Assembly: GCA_003508835.1 (NCBI GenBank)
Contig: PUFA01000066.1
Coordinates: 2,666,001 to 2,730,000 of the forward strand
Source of the DNA: Eonycteris spelaea
Lineage: Eukaryota > Chordata > Mammalia > Chiroptera > Pteropodidae
DNA length: 64,000 nucleotides
Direction of reading: 5' to 3'
Part shown: piece after piece, positions 25,227 to 36,450 of the stretch
Numbering within the stretch: the stretch's first letter is position 1
How the letters are laid out: every line of letters starts with the position of its first letter
Program-made: the position numbers and the translations under genes
The notes under the pieces: generated by a model
Databases searched by the model: none
What the model saw: the letters and a program-made list of their open reading frames with translations, nothing else
What the model was told of the DNA's origin: nothing

Positions 25227-26183
25227 GTAAGTATTTTCCTCGCTTTTTCTATTTAATTACTTACTCATAGATCAGTAACCACATGTTCTGGATTCATTCA
25301 TTGATAGCCACATAGACTCTCCTGTTTAAAGTTTCTTTTGTTAAAAAAAAAAATCACAAACGTACAATAAAGGGAAAAGTAAATGAACATCCCTAGAAAA
25401 GGCTTTTTTGCTTCTTTTTGTATCTTAAATGGCCTTGAATGTTAAGGTCTCCTTTTAAAAGTACAAGTTCATGTGCTTTTATGTTAGGTGGTAAAAAACA
25501 TTTCAGAATTAACTATGTAATTGAGCATAACCATGTAAAAACGTTATTCATGGAAAAAAGAAAATATGTAAAGAAAATAGACCAAATGTTCCCAGTGCTT
25601 GTAGAACTAGAGATGATTTCTTTCCTGTTTTTGGGTGATTTATAATACACGTTCTTCTTACTGCTGTTTCCTTCCGCTGTGTCCATTCATAAGCCTAACC
25701 TTGGACGCTTGTTTAGAGTAGAGATTACGGGGCCCTTAGCTCCCTTGGAGACTTATCCAGGAGAATGAATCATCCCAGGTGATTCTTACCATCAAGAAGG
25801 TTTGGGGAAACATTTGAACTGGTGGTGGCAGTAGGAGACAGGTGGAAATATACCTCTAAAAGAGGAAAACAAAGTTTAATCATTTGCAGTAGAATCAAAT
25901 CCTTTTGAGGAAAGAAATGGGGAAAAAATAAATGTTCAACATTTAAGAGAAAGGTCCAGCTCCTAACAGTTTGGGCATTTGGCCTGGTGTTCCCAGGCCA
26001 CTTGTCTGTGTTCCTCCTATGTCCCTGTCCCTCGGTATGAGCTCATCTGTTAGCTCTCCCCTGATTCATAGTCCAGTCCCTAATCTGATCTTTTTGTTGT
26101 CTTTTTAGATCCTATGTTACCTTAAGACACTTAAGAAACACACTTTATTGTTGTTGAATCAGCATAATTCATCATACATTAAC

Positions 26184-26202
26184 TATTATTATTATTATTA
26201 TA
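26184..26202. repeat. (ATT)n microsatellite
   Basis: About six perfect ATT units in an AT-rich setting. Confidence 0.9.
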
Positions 26203-26654
26203 AACACAGTTGTTGAGTGAGAGGCAAACTTTTTTTTAAAGCACAGTCATCTACCATGTGCCAGCCAATGAGGCCTATCTGTTGGGCATATGTGGAACCT
26301 GGGGCACAGAGCAGATAAGGAAACCTAAGGACAAAGATGTTTGTCCTTGCAATCTGGGTGCTTCCACCTCTCAGTCGACAAGAGCACGTCACTTTGTCAC
26401 TGTTACCTGCCCGCCAAACTCGGGTTTCAGGACAAGAGGACAGCAGCAAGCCTTTTCAGAAGTCTTCAATGTGGCCAAACCTGAAATGCAAGCGTAGGAA
26501 TGGAAGATTGGATTCCAGGGGGTCACACAGGGAGGTGATGTTCTCAGCCATGGGTTGGGAGGAAAAGAAAAATGAGAGCATGCTCTGGAGTGCTGACTTT
26601 CTTTCCCCTGAGCACATAGCCTGGCCTGGCCTGCGCCCTGCAGATGGACGACCT

Positions 26655-26900
26655 CAGACTGGCTCATTGGTCAAGAGCATGGCCTTTGGGGACTGAACCG
26701 AGCTTGAGACTTGGCCCTACTGCTTCCTGCCTGGTCAACTCGGACCAGTTACTTAACCTCTCTATGTCTCCATTTCCTTCTCTCTAAAATGGAGACAGTA
26801 ATTCCTCCTTCATAAGACCAGTGCAGGGTTCCGAGTTTAATACGATAATGCATATAAAATGCTCAGCGCATTGTCTGTCATATAAATGTTAGATGACTGG
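26655..26900 (+). repeat. MIR SINE, near full length
   Basis: Contains aagagcatggcctttgggg, ccagttacttaacctctcta, tctaaaatggagacagtaat and tgctcagcgcattgtctgtc, which is the MIR order from head to tail. Confidence 0.9.
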
Positions 26901-27725
26901 GAGCCATTATCAACTTGATTATCCAGGGCGCACGGTCCAAAGCTCGCTCAATTCGTGCTGGTTAAAAGGATAAACTTAGAGCCTACAGAATGCGCGAGTG
27001 TATATTATTCTTTTCACATTAGTTCTGGTGAGAAGATTAAAGAGGGAAAGTAAATTAATAAGTAGTTCTAAGTATCCACTCAGGTAAGATTTCAACTTTA
27101 CATAAAGCTATATTTTAAGACTGACGCACCTCTGGAGATGGTTAGAAACCTAAATCCATGGCAAGCAACTGGGTAGGCAGATGCACTTGACCTTTAGAAC
27201 CTACCTACGCATTTCTTCTGCTCGGGGGCAGCGCTTATGTGCATGGTCAGCCCTCCTCCATCTTCCTTCCTTTCCCTGAGCAGTGGGGCCCCCACAGGAG
27301 AGGCAGGAACACCTCGTCTGTCCCTCCAGAGCTAGCCCATTGGGAATAATTAGCACAGGCATGGCCCACAGTGGAGCACCTTTGGAGCTAGATTGTCAAA
27401 TTAATCTCCAGGTACCTCTGCATGGCCTCTTGGCATTCAGTTTCGTTCTGCTGTCATTACTAAAGCCGTCGCCGATCCCTTATGAGACGTCTCACCACTG
27501 AGACGTGAGGTGCACAGCTGTATCCTTTCTCAGACACATACAAACCAGGCAACAAGGGCAACACACCCCGCTGGGTTTCTGACCGGAATTGTTATTCATG
27601 CCTTTATAACCAAGGGGAACGCTGTGTTTATAAAGGGTGTGTTGTAAGGCCTGTGTGAGCCTCCACAAGCTCCAGCCTGAAGAACCAGAGATTTCGCCTG
27701 AAACTTGGTTTGTTGCTATTAACAG

Positions 27726-27837
27726 GTGCTTGTACTGTTTGGCAGAGCGGTGAACATTTTCCCTCTTTCCTACCTCCTGAATTTCTTCCGTGATCATAAA
27801 ATCACACCGAAGATGATGTTCATCATGTGGTTTAGTG
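27726..27837 (+). CDS. SLC9A8: SLC9A8 exon encoding ~residues 387-424
   Basis: Encodes VLVLFGRAVNIFPLSYLLNF, FRDHKITPKM and MFIMWFS, plus the first base of Gly. It includes the conserved GRAxNIFPLS motif. 112 nt = 37 codons + 1. Acceptor aacag, donor gtaagt, no indel. Confidence 0.97.
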
Positions 27838-27979
27838 GTAAGTCCAATCTTGAAGGAAAAATCAAGGGACAATCCCTCCTAAAAAGCACAACACACCGTG
27901 CAGGCAGGGAGGGCATGTAGCTAGATAGAGCCTTTTGAAAACGAGTGTGCCTCATAAGCCAAAAATAACCCAGGCTCCC

Positions 27980-28160
27980 ATGTAATGGGCACCCCTGGGC
28001 GAAGCCCTTTATAGACAGTACCCCTCACCAGCTGTGAAATGGGAAGCGTGTGTCTGCTCTACGGAGGAGGACACTAGGCTCAAGGACAAAGCATTGCTTG
28101 GGATCACATGACCACAGGAGGCAGAGCCAGGGGCACCCTCCTGCCATCTGACTTCCATCT
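27980..28160 (-). repeat. MIR SINE, antisense
   Basis: Contains ggaggacactaggctcaagg and gggatcacatgaccacagg, the reverse complement of MIR core text. Confidence 0.65.
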
Positions 28161-28879
28161 GATGGACGGAGGACAGCCCAGGGCAAGATGTGTTCTCACC
28201 TGTGTGCGTTCTAGCTGAAATAATAAGTCGCTCAAAATAAAGAAGGTTAAAGTTTCAACTTTTTGTACTACAGGCTAGATTTGGATACTTTTTTCCCGTT
28301 TAATCACTAAGTTCTGATAGTTTATTTGAACATTTCAGTTGCTGTTTAATCTTATTCCTCTACTTTTTAAAGGATGGAAATGATTTCATTAACCTTTGGC
28401 TTCTAAAGAACTGGATCCTTAGGCATCTTTACATTTATTTTTGAGCAATATATCCAGATCTTTGTGCTTTCTTATTTAAATATTATAATTAAAATATTTC
28501 CATGTGGTTTGGGCTTTAGCAACATGCTTTATAAGTTGTTTTCTATCCAACAGCATATCTATAAATTTCTCACAGATTCCTCTTCTTTTTCCAAAGGCCT
28601 TGTTTAAAATATATACGTATATACATGTGTGTGAGATAAGTATGTATGTGTGTGTGTATGCGTAGTGAGAGAAAATTCGTTTCTCAATCTCTTTTGCCAA
28701 TGAGGAAAAAAATTGTGAAGTAGTTGATCAAGGTCTTGAGATCAGGCATGAGACATTATATAAAATTATGTGAGACTTTTGGGGATGAGGGAATAAGAGA
28801 CCTCTATGGGGAAGTGGGGGGTTGTTGGGGGAGCAACAGCGAAGGCTGTTGGCTCCAGGTATTCTGTCTCAGGCCATCC

Positions 28880-29530
28880 CGAGCCCTCTCTCCATTGATT
28901 TCCACCCTCTTTCCTGGTTCAACCTCTGTCTCCACTGGCTTCTCTCACCATCATTTAAACAGTGAAGATTTTCCTCTTTCCCAGCAAAAAACCAACAACT
29001 TCAACTGAAGTCCCTCCCCCACATCCTCTCCAGCTGCTTCCCCATCTCTTCCCATCTTGGCCAGCCCTCTTCGAGTGGGCTGTCCCCTCCCATTTTCTCC
29101 ACTTCCTCACCTGGCCATTGGGCCGCATTTGCCTTTCCCCAGTCACCCCCTCAGCTTGGGCTCCTTCCTCCCACCAACCTGCCTTCTTACTGGAGACCAT
29201 CCTTCCCAACTCCCTTGGCTTCTTGGCCGTGCATCTGGTCTCCCTCATTCGCTTTTGGGGTCTCCTCAGGCTCTTATCCTGCTCCCCCTCCTCTTTTACT
29301 GGCCCCTGAATAGTGGCTTCCTCGGGACTCCACCACACTCTCTTCGGTTCTTGTTTTCTCACAAGCTCACCCATCCTGTGGTCTCCCTTCCATTTGGTTC
29401 CCATACTCCCAAAGCTGTTCCCTCTGACTCAGACGTCTTCTCTGAGATCCAGACCCCTGTGTCCGAGTCCTCCTTGGATATCATGGGACATTGCGATCTC
29501 ATTGTCTAAGACTGAACTTACCTTCCTGCC
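28880..29530. repeat. pyrimidine-rich old dispersed repeat, family not named
   Basis: A long CT-rich plus-strand stretch ending with tcattgtctaagactgaact and cttcctgcccaatctgcttt, phrases I associate with a common mammalian dispersed repeat. Long open frames on both strands here result from the CT bias, not coding. Confidence 0.4.
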
Positions 29531-29569
29531 CAATCTGCTTTGCCAGCACCCCCCTTCCACAGACAACAA

Positions 29570-29730
29570 TAATGTGTATATAACAGGTGTGGCTAACTCT
29601 TACTGCTTGCTCTGTGCACACACTCTTCTGTGCCAGGGCATTTCATCCCTGGGCCACCGACACGGCAGGCCCTGTTTCTAATCCCTTGTGACAGGTTGAG
29701 CAGTTGAGTCACTCACCCCAGCCCAGGAGG
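29570..29730 (-). repeat. MIR-like SINE, antisense
   Basis: Contains tctgtgccagggcatttcat and the ttgtgacaggttgagcagtt region, resembling an antisense MIR. Confidence 0.5.
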
Positions 29731-30329
29731 CCCGTTGGAAAGCAGGGGCCAGGAGCTGAACCCAGGGCCAGACTGCAGAGCCCATTCCCAGACCATTGCA
29801 TGGCACAGCCTCCGAGGACACCCCACCCACTGAACACCCGGGCATCCTGTCAGCCCTGCTTTTCCCTGGTCACCCTGCTTTCCCATGAACTGTTGCTGCT
29901 GCGCCCTGTCTCTTAATTCTGTCCCCTACTTTCCTCCCCACTGTGTCCCCATCTGGGGTCCGGACCGCTGCAGCGGTCGGACCCCCATCATGCCGTGAGG
30001 TTTCTACCTCCGAGCCGGGGTGAGATCCTGTCACCGTACACCTGGCCCTGCACTTCCTTCTTCTGGCGCTTACCACCTCACAAGTCCTCCTCGCTCAGTG
30101 TCTCCGCCATACTCCCCAAAAGCGCCAGGAGGGCAGGGCCAGACCACCCGTCCCCACCATGCGAAGCAGGCAAGCAGGAAGCGCCTTAGAAAGCGCTGTT
30201 TCCAGCGTGCGCCGTGCCCCTCAGTCCAAACAGCAGCCTCACAAGGGGCCCCGACAGTAGGTAAGGAAGAGGCCGGATGCAGTCCCCAGCGGGCTCTGGC
30301 CACCATCAGGGCTGCCAGGAACTGCCTGG

Positions 30330-30545
30330 GGGTGGTGGTGGTGGAGGGGGTTGCATTCTGTGCTGTTGCCTGTAAAGCTGTGTGGCCCTTGGGGACACTT
30401 CATTCTCAGTCGAATTCCTCATCTGTGCACTGTGGAGAATAGTAGCACCTGCCTTGCAGGGCGTCCTGCGCAGAGCAAGTGGGTCGTGCACACAGAACAC
30501 TGGGCCTGGGGCCTGGCTCACACGTAGGGAGGGCTCGGCCTGCGC
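30330..30545 (+). repeat. MIR SINE
   Basis: Contains attcctcatctgtgcactgt, ggagaatagtagcacctgcc and the gggcctggctcacacgtag tail region. Confidence 0.7.
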
Positions 30546-30579
30546 TGTCCCATTCTAAAATGTGTGCGTTGGGCTTGAT

Positions 30580-30595
30580 CGTGCGCATGCGCACG
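30580..30595. promoter_or_regulatory. 16-bp perfect palindrome with NRF1-type core
   Basis: CGTGCGCATGCGCACG is self-complementary over 16 bp and contains the NRF1 consensus TGCGCATGCGCA. It sits in an intron 259 bp upstream of a GC-rich exon. Binding is an inference. Confidence 0.6.
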
Positions 30596-30853
30596 GTGCT
30601 TCATGGCCTAGACAGGTCACTTCTGATCTTCTCAGCCACCCAGTGAAGTGCCTGGAGGTGAGCCTCTCTGCGGCCTGCTTTTCTCTACCCCAGGGCCCCA
30701 CAGGATGCGTTTGTACTCTCCAGTGGGGTCTGTGAGAAGGTTCAACTGGCCATGATGCCAGGCCGTCCCCAGGTCCCCAGAGAACCGGGTCACTGTTGCG
30801 ACTGCCTCCCGCCTCCTGCCATTGCTCCTCTTACTCCCCCTGCTGTCCACCAG

Positions 30854-31074
30854 GCCTGCGGGGCGCCATCCCCTACGCCCTGAGCCTGCACCTGGACCTG
30901 GAGCCTATGGAGAAGCGGCAGCTCATTGGCACCACCACGATCGTCATCGTGCTCTTCACCATCCTGCTGCTGGGCGGCAGCACCATGCCCCTCATCCGCC
31001 TCGTGGACATCGAGGACGCCAAGGCGCACCGCCGGAACAAGAAGGACGTCAACCTCAGCAAGACGGAGAAGATG
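30854..31074 (+). CDS. SLC9A8: SLC9A8 exon encoding ~residues 424-497
   Basis: Completes the split Gly and encodes LRGAIPYALSLHLDLEPMEK, RQLIGTTTIVIVLFTILLLG, GSTMPLIRLV and a basic tail ending KTEKM. It holds the invariant GLRGA(I/V) motif, whose Arg is important for structure and transport in NHEs, and the last membrane helix before the cytosolic tail. 221 nt = 2 + 73 codons. Acceptor ccaccag; donor is the weaker gttagt. Marked GC rise and high CpG content. No indel. Confidence 0.97.
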
Positions 31075-32596
31075 GTTAGTGCGGGGGGCGGGGGGCAGGG
31101 AGGGGGGCGGGGCGGGGCCCTGCTGACTGGAGATGGGGAGATGAGACGCTTTGAAGACATTCCGCACCTATGGCTGTGCGCATGCGCGCACACACGGTTG
31201 CCCACCCTGGAAAGGAGGTTGTACTCGAGCTCTGAAGCGTGGCTCTCTGGGTGTCTCGTCTGCCATCCCGGTGGCCTGGTAAAGCCACAAAGCTGTGAAC
31301 CCATATCAGACTCTCCGGGCAGCGCTCCTCAGCGCTCCTCGCTTGCCAGGAAGTGCACCCTCCATCGGGGCCCAGGACTGGAAGGTTTCAAAATCACATT
31401 CCCCAACGTTTGCTGAAAGCCTCCTGGGGGGGCCTGAGTGGAGGAAGGGGCTCATAATGGCTTTGAGGTGCCCTCCACCGAGGACAGGGGAGGGCGTGAC
31501 TTGAGACTGGAGCAGCCAGGGCCCAGCTGTGGTCACGCGTTTCCTGCCCAGTGTCCCTGCTCCAGCCCCAGGTGCTGAGCCAGACCCTGACAGGAGCAGA
31601 GGCCGCCCCGGCCTCTCAGCCCGCCTTCTTGCACATTTCTAGAAATGCATCTTTTTCTAGTTCCCTTATTCAAGGCCGTTAGTAACTTCCATCAGTCATG
31701 GAGGGCACAGAAATCTTCAACCAGGAGACAGGGAGAAGGGTCGTTCCCACTTCTCATGCTGGGAAGTCCGGGTCTGGGCTGGTCTTGACCTCCGGTCTCT
31801 GAGATGCTGGAAGGAAACCTTCAGATGACCTCGGCGGGGCTGGCTCACCTTTCCTCACTCTCCCGGCCCTTTCCTCTGTCCCCACCCACCAACTTTGTTT
31901 TTAACAAAAGCTCTAGCGTGAGTTCTCAGACCTCTGAGTCAGGAACTCTGCAGGTAGGCCCAGCATTTTATGGGTTCATGAGCCCTCCAAACCGGCACCA
32001 CCCACGGGGCCCCGGGGTGCAGGCCCAGCTGACTCCCCTAGGAGAACAGCAGGTGCTGTGTTCCAGTCCGGTTGGCCGAGCTTGCAGGGCCCACAGCCGG
32101 GCTGCGTGGATCCAGTGAACCGAGACCCACTGCCCCACCAGTGCAGCCTCTCTCTTCGTTCCTCTCTGGTTCCTGCTGGGATCGGGTCCTGCGTGGCTCT
32201 CCTCTTCCTCCCACCCCCTCCCTGGCACTGACCTGCCCAAACTGCAGGCAAAAAATGACAGGTTTCTGATAAAGTTCAGTTTGCTGATAATAAGAGCTCA
32301 GCCTGGAGCGGAAGTTCCCAATCCTCTGAGCACATTAAAATCTCCTGGAAGCACCATCTGATTTTTCACAATTCCGACTTATTCCTGGGTATCCTTTGTG
32401 TCTTTACAAACCTTCCCGCCTCCCCCAAAGACTCCTAGGAAGCCCTTTGCCGCCCAGACGCACTGCCCTGATTTGAAAGGGCAGCTAGGGTTGTGGACAC
32501 GAGTCAGGGTCGAAGGGCTGCTGGGTAGGCTGGATGGTGTGAGGCTTCCAAGAAGATGCCAGCAGATGACCCTCCCGCTGCCTCCCTTCCCCACAG
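31075..32596 (+). other. SLC9A8: SLC9A8 intron
   Basis: GT-AG intron of about 1.5 kb, GC-rich at its 5' end with G-runs at 31082-31117 able to form quadruplexes. A second NRF1-type palindrome GCGCATGCGC is at 31178-31187. A MER5-like scrap is near 32300-32390. Nothing else recognised. Confidence 0.9.
32297..32390 (+). repeat. MER5-like fragment
   Basis: agttcccaatcctctgagca followed by ttaaaatctcctggaagcac matches the start of MER5-type elements. Confidence 0.45.
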
Positions 32597-32743
32597 GGCC
32601 ACACAGTGGAGTCGGAGCACCTGTCCGAGCTCACGGAGGAGGAGTACGAAGCCCACTACATCAGGCGGCAAGACCTCAAAGGCTTCCTGTGGCTGGACGC
32701 CAAGTACCTGAACCCCTTCTTCACGCGGCGGCTGACCCAGGAG
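32597..32743 (+). CDS. SLC9A8: SLC9A8 exon encoding ~residues 498-546
   Basis: Encodes the cytosolic tail GHTVESEHLSELTEEEYEAH, YIRRQDLKGFLWLDAKYLNP and FFTRRLTQE. 147 nt = 49 codons, phase 0 at both ends. Acceptor ccccacag, donor gtgggg (weak beyond GT). No indel. Confidence 0.97.
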
Positions 32744-33744
32744 GTGGGGCATAGGCCAGTGCATGCGGCCAGGGGTCCATTGCCTTTCTCCCTCAGGGCC
32801 TGCAGTGGCCGGGAAAGGTCCACGTGCTGTTGGGGAGGGACAGCCAGGCCGCCTCCACTTGGCTCGCTCCTTCCCAGGCCCACGAGCTGGATGTGCTGTG
32901 GATCTCGGCGTCTGCTGTTTTGCCTTTGCTGCCAGATTTAGAGCTAGTTTAATAATAGACTTGTTAACACAGTTTGCTTTTCCTGGATGATAGACTCGGG
33001 ACATTGATCAGCTCCTGAATCTGCGCTGAGGAATTTCAGACATGCCAGGGCCTCAGGCAATGGCCCAAGGCTCAAGGCCTCGTTCCTTCCCTCCGGGCAC
33101 TGCTGGCCTCTGGGTGACAGTGCGTGCGCAGTTTCATGGGGTCCAGCTCGGGCCCGCTTTGCTGAAACGGTCAGCATGCCCCCTGTGGGCCTTTGGGGTG
33201 GCGGGGGGGCCTCTGCTGCTGCCCTCCGTGGCTTCCCGCCTGTTTCCCCTCCGGCGGCAGCCACCGTGCCGTGTCAGTCCATGGGCTCTCACTATGAGCC
33301 AGACGCTGCACCACGTTCTCCGTGATTGCTCCGGTTCATTCTCCCAAGGACGTGCAGTAGATGCAGCTGTTATTTATCTCTGACAGCTGGGCGGCCGAGG
33401 CCCAGAGAGGCGAAGTAGCCCCCAGAGGACAAACAGCCAGTGGGAGGCAAAGCTGGGAGTAGAGCCTGAGTATGTCTGATTCCAGAGCCACATGTTTTAA
33501 CATCAAGCCATCCTGCCTCCTACTCCTGTTTCTGAGTGACACCTCCTGTTATCTCCACCCCCACAAAGAAGAATCCCAGCGAGTCAGTCAGTGAACACTT
33601 CGAAATTGTCAGTTAACACTTCAGAGTTGCCTGTGGCCATGCGGCCTGCCTCCCATCCCCTCCACTAGGTGCACAGCAGCTCCCTTCCTTTCCTTGACCC
33701 TGACCCTGACCCCCTGACAGGGCTTGGTTGTGTCTTTGCCCCAG
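32744..33744 (+). other. SLC9A8: SLC9A8 last intron
   Basis: GT-AG intron of about 1.0 kb ending gccccag. It contains an antisense MIR at about 33285-33510. Confidence 0.93.
33285..33510 (-). repeat. MIR SINE, antisense
   Basis: Contains cactatgagccagacgctgc, ccgaggcccagagaggcgaa and gtagagcctgagtatgtctg, the reverse complement of MIR. Confidence 0.85.
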
Positions 33745-33852
33745 GACCTCCACCACGGGCGCATCCAGATGAAAACCCTCACCAACAAGTGGTATGAGGA
33801 GGTGCGCCAAGGCCCCTCTGGCTCCGAGGACGACGAGCAGGAGCTGCTGTGA
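33745..33852 (+). CDS. SLC9A8: SLC9A8 terminal coding exon, ~residues 547-581 and stop
   Basis: Encodes DLHHGRIQMKTLTNKWYEEV and RQGPSGSEDDEQELL followed by TGA at 33850-33852. The 108 nt are 35 codons plus stop. The last six residues DEQELL fit the acidic dileucine sorting pattern [DE]xxxL[LI], consistent with the endomembrane location of NHE8; that role is inferred. Confidence 0.97.
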   Translation, partial: DLHHGRIQMKTLTNKWYEEVRQGPSGSEDDEQELL

Positions 33853-35118
33853 CTGGGCAGGGCGCTGCGGGGCCAGCGGGGCTGCCGCGCTGCCCTCGGC
33901 CTCCCCCGGGCTCCCAGGACGGACACCCCGCAAGGACCCCGGGAGGTGCGTGCGTTTAGCCGCCTCTTCAGGGAAGATGAAAGCAGGGCGAAGCCAAGGC
34001 CTTCGGAGCCAGCTGGCTTCTTCTGAAGCATGTCATCTCCCCGCTCCTCACTGAGCCGGGCCTCTGCGCACAGTGGCTCCCTGCAGACTGGAGGGACCAC
34101 CTGTCCAGGTAAATGTTTCCTTTTGCTTCTGCAGCCAAGGCAAAGTCATGTGTCCAGCCGAGGTGCCCGAGAGGAGAAAACCTGCTGCGGAAGCCGCCGT
34201 GACTGGGCGCCCTCGGGGAGCTCTGGTCTGCAGCCTCTGCCGTGCCCAGCCGCTGCCTTCGTCGTGGCCCCTGAAGGGGCCGGGCGTCCGCGGCCGCCAT
34301 CTGCCGTTTTCCTTACCTTCGAGGTGCCTCGGGTCTCAGCAGCAGCAGTTGTGACCTAAGTGGCAGGCCCGGAAATCTTGAAGACCTTACACTCCCCTCT
34401 GTGACGTTGCTTGCACACCCTGAGAAAAACGGGGTGACCTTTTTCTTCTTTACCTCTGACTGGCACCTCACAGGCTGTCTCCCCGGGTGGCGGGCAGCCA
34501 CTGCCTTCTCTGGGAATACTGTGAATGTTTACACTGGGACTGACACGCGGGCACAGGCCCTTCTCTCAAGCCGCACGGGAAGCCACGTCCCTGGGTTTTT
34601 GGGGGGAGGGGGTGAGTGAACCTATTCTGTGGGCTCAGAGCGCCCTCTGGAGGGAAAAGCTAGAAGTACAGGGCTCACGCAGGCCAGCAGCTGCTGTTTC
34701 TGAACTCAGTTTAAATTCACGCGCTTGAACAGAGTGGTGGGGGCCTCGCAGTCGCCTCCCTCACCTTGATTCCCCTCTTGGTGACCTTGTTCGTCCAGAG
34801 GCTCCTTTTCCTGGGCTCCACAGGGTCTGCCCACCATGTATTTACCTGCGTTCACCTTCACTGCAAATCAGCATTTCCTCTTTCCCAGTTCTCTACCATT
34901 TTGGGTCCCATTTGTCCCCATGCCAGGGTCCCAGCTCGCCCAGCGCTAGGGCAGGGAGCCAGAGTCTGCCTCTCCTCCTCAGGACTCCAGTGGCCTGGAG
35001 CCAGACGCATCTCATCCTTACCTGCAGTACCCGAGCAGCCACACAGTGCTCTCGCTCCCTCTTACAGTGCGTTCTCCCACTCCTCCTTCTCTCCCTTCCC
35101 CCCCCCACCCCGCGCGTG

Positions 35119-35167
<49 letters not shown>

Positions 35168-36450
35168 CAGCGCCCGGGCCATCTCTGGGTGAGGAGCTAC
35201 CAATCATGTCCAGATGAAATGGAGTTACTGACGCTCACACCCACGCACACCTGACCTTTAATAAGACTCAAACCTGCTTCTCTTTGCCCATCTGCAGGCT
35301 GTTGGTGAGTCTCACATGTGGCTCAGGGTCCCAGCTGGAGCTGGGACTTCTCACTCTCTGGGTGGTTTAATTCATCATGTGCATGTCCTTGGTTCTCTTT
35401 GAGGACCCACTGGGCCACCAGGGACCCTAGGCTGGCAGCAAACACGAGTCTTGTCTCTTCTGCCTCAGGCAGCCTGGCTCTGGATGTCAGGAAGGACTGA
35501 CCTTGGGGCCCCCAGGACTGCGAGGCCAGACCCCTGTCCTAACCCTTTCCCTTGCCCCAGAAGTGTAAGCATAAGGCCAGTCAGGCAGGAAGCACTGGTT
35601 TCCTTTTCATGCATGAAAAGTAAATTTGTACCTGATAGAGCTAAAAATACGATCTTTTCCTTTTTGTACTCTCCCACCTTAACCTCCAGATTTGAACCAA
35701 ACAGGATTCTTTTGCTCCACTTGTTTTCCCCACTGGAGGAGTGATGCGTGCATAGTCCTGGTCTCTCGTTTCTTGCTTCCTTTTAGTGGAAAAGTAAGAG
35801 AAGAGGCCAAAGAGGGAGAGGCTCTGCCCACACGAGGCGGGGAGGGGCAGCGATCTGAGACCAGATTGTTTCATCCCCCAACTCACAAATAATTTAATTT
35901 CTCCTCTAAAATTCAGGGTCTGATCTCAGAGGTGGAAGTTGCATTGCCAGCTCAATAGCTTGCCTGAAAAGAAAACATTTGTGTGTGTGTGAGCTCATAG
36001 AATAAAATGAAACCAGGATCTTCTTGATTCAGACTGCCCCTGTCACCAGGCTAGCTGAGACCTGAAAGTGACACTCGTAGGGAAGCACTTTAGCTGAAGG
36101 TCCCCGAGGCTTGGCTGTGGGGAAAGGGGACACCTTTCTTGGCAGATACCGGCACCACCTAGACCTCTCCGAGCCTCTTCTGCCCCCTGCTGGCTGAGTG
36201 AGGGTTTGGCCTGGGAGAGCGTTCCCACGGAAACAAGGGTGCGTAATTCACGTTCCTGAGCAGTCTGGCATTCTGGTCACTTTTGAAACAGGCGGAAGCC
36301 CACAGAGATTTTTCTGGTGGATTTTTTCAAATGTATTTTCCTGAGAATCAAAACTCCTGCTGTCTACCTATAGCATACCTAATCTATTATTTAGAACAAT
36401 AAATGCCTAGATTTTAAAAATCCAGCATAACTTTAACTTCTCACATATTT
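33853..36450 (+). other. SLC9A8: SLC9A8 3' UTR, end uncertain
   Basis: The 3' UTR starts directly after the stop. Candidate poly(A) signals AATAAA occur at 36001-36006 and 36398-36403, and further ones near 36680 and 38575. From sequence alone I cannot tell which is used. It contains a CG/CA microsatellite. The first ~500 bp are GC-rich and then composition falls. Confidence 0.55.
35110..35165. repeat. CG-CA alternating purine-pyrimidine repeat
   Basis: CGCGCGTGCACACGCGCGC leads directly into about 18 CA units. Alternating purine-pyrimidine DNA of this kind is a classic Z-DNA former. It lies in the presumed SLC9A8 3' UTR. Confidence 0.95.

Larger units (their letters stand above)
25227..27725 (+). 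other. SLC9A8: SLC9A8 intron
   Basis: GT-AG intron of about 2.5 kb. It holds an (ATT)n microsatellite and a MIR, listed separately. Nothing else recognised. Confidence 0.9.
27838..30853 (+). other. SLC9A8: SLC9A8 intron
   Basis: GT-AG intron of about 3.0 kb. It holds MIR copies, a TG-rich stretch (28627-28665), a pyrimidine-rich dispersed repeat and a 16-bp GC palindrome, listed separately. Confidence 0.9.
3720..33852 (+). other. SLC9A8: SLC9A8 (NHE8) gene body, 3' eleven coding exons
   Basis: This span encodes the C-terminal ~437 residues of the Na+/H+ exchanger NHE8, a CPA1-family antiporter of the Golgi/TGN, endosomes and apical epithelial membranes that exchanges luminal or external Na+ or K+ for H+. 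Eleven exons join in frame once two single-base deletions are allowed for: 3720-3820, 4894-4928, 8939-9081, 13923-14061, 15509-15614, 22786-22902, 25144-25226, 27726-27837, 30854-31074, 32597-32743 and 33745-33852. Counting back from the stop and assuming 581 residues as in human NHE8, they cover residues 145-581. Family motifs visible are SAVDPVATIAIF, FGESILNDAVSIVL (the catalytic Asn-Asp pair near 229-230), ILFSGIVMSHY and FSGLRGAIPYAL. The C-terminus ends in DDEQELL, an acidic dileucine-type sorting signal. All introns are GT-AG except one U12 AT-AC intron. The first exons lie upstream of the window. Confidence 0.97.

Noticed and set aside
28955..29509. Two long open frames on opposite strands (~150 codons each)
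   Set aside because: Both result from strong CT/GA strand bias in a dispersed repeat; the peptides are proline/serine or lysine/arginine-rich without structure.
30796..31416. 206-codon open frame
   Set aside because: Only 30854-31074 is real SLC9A8 exon; the rest is intron read-through past a splice donor.
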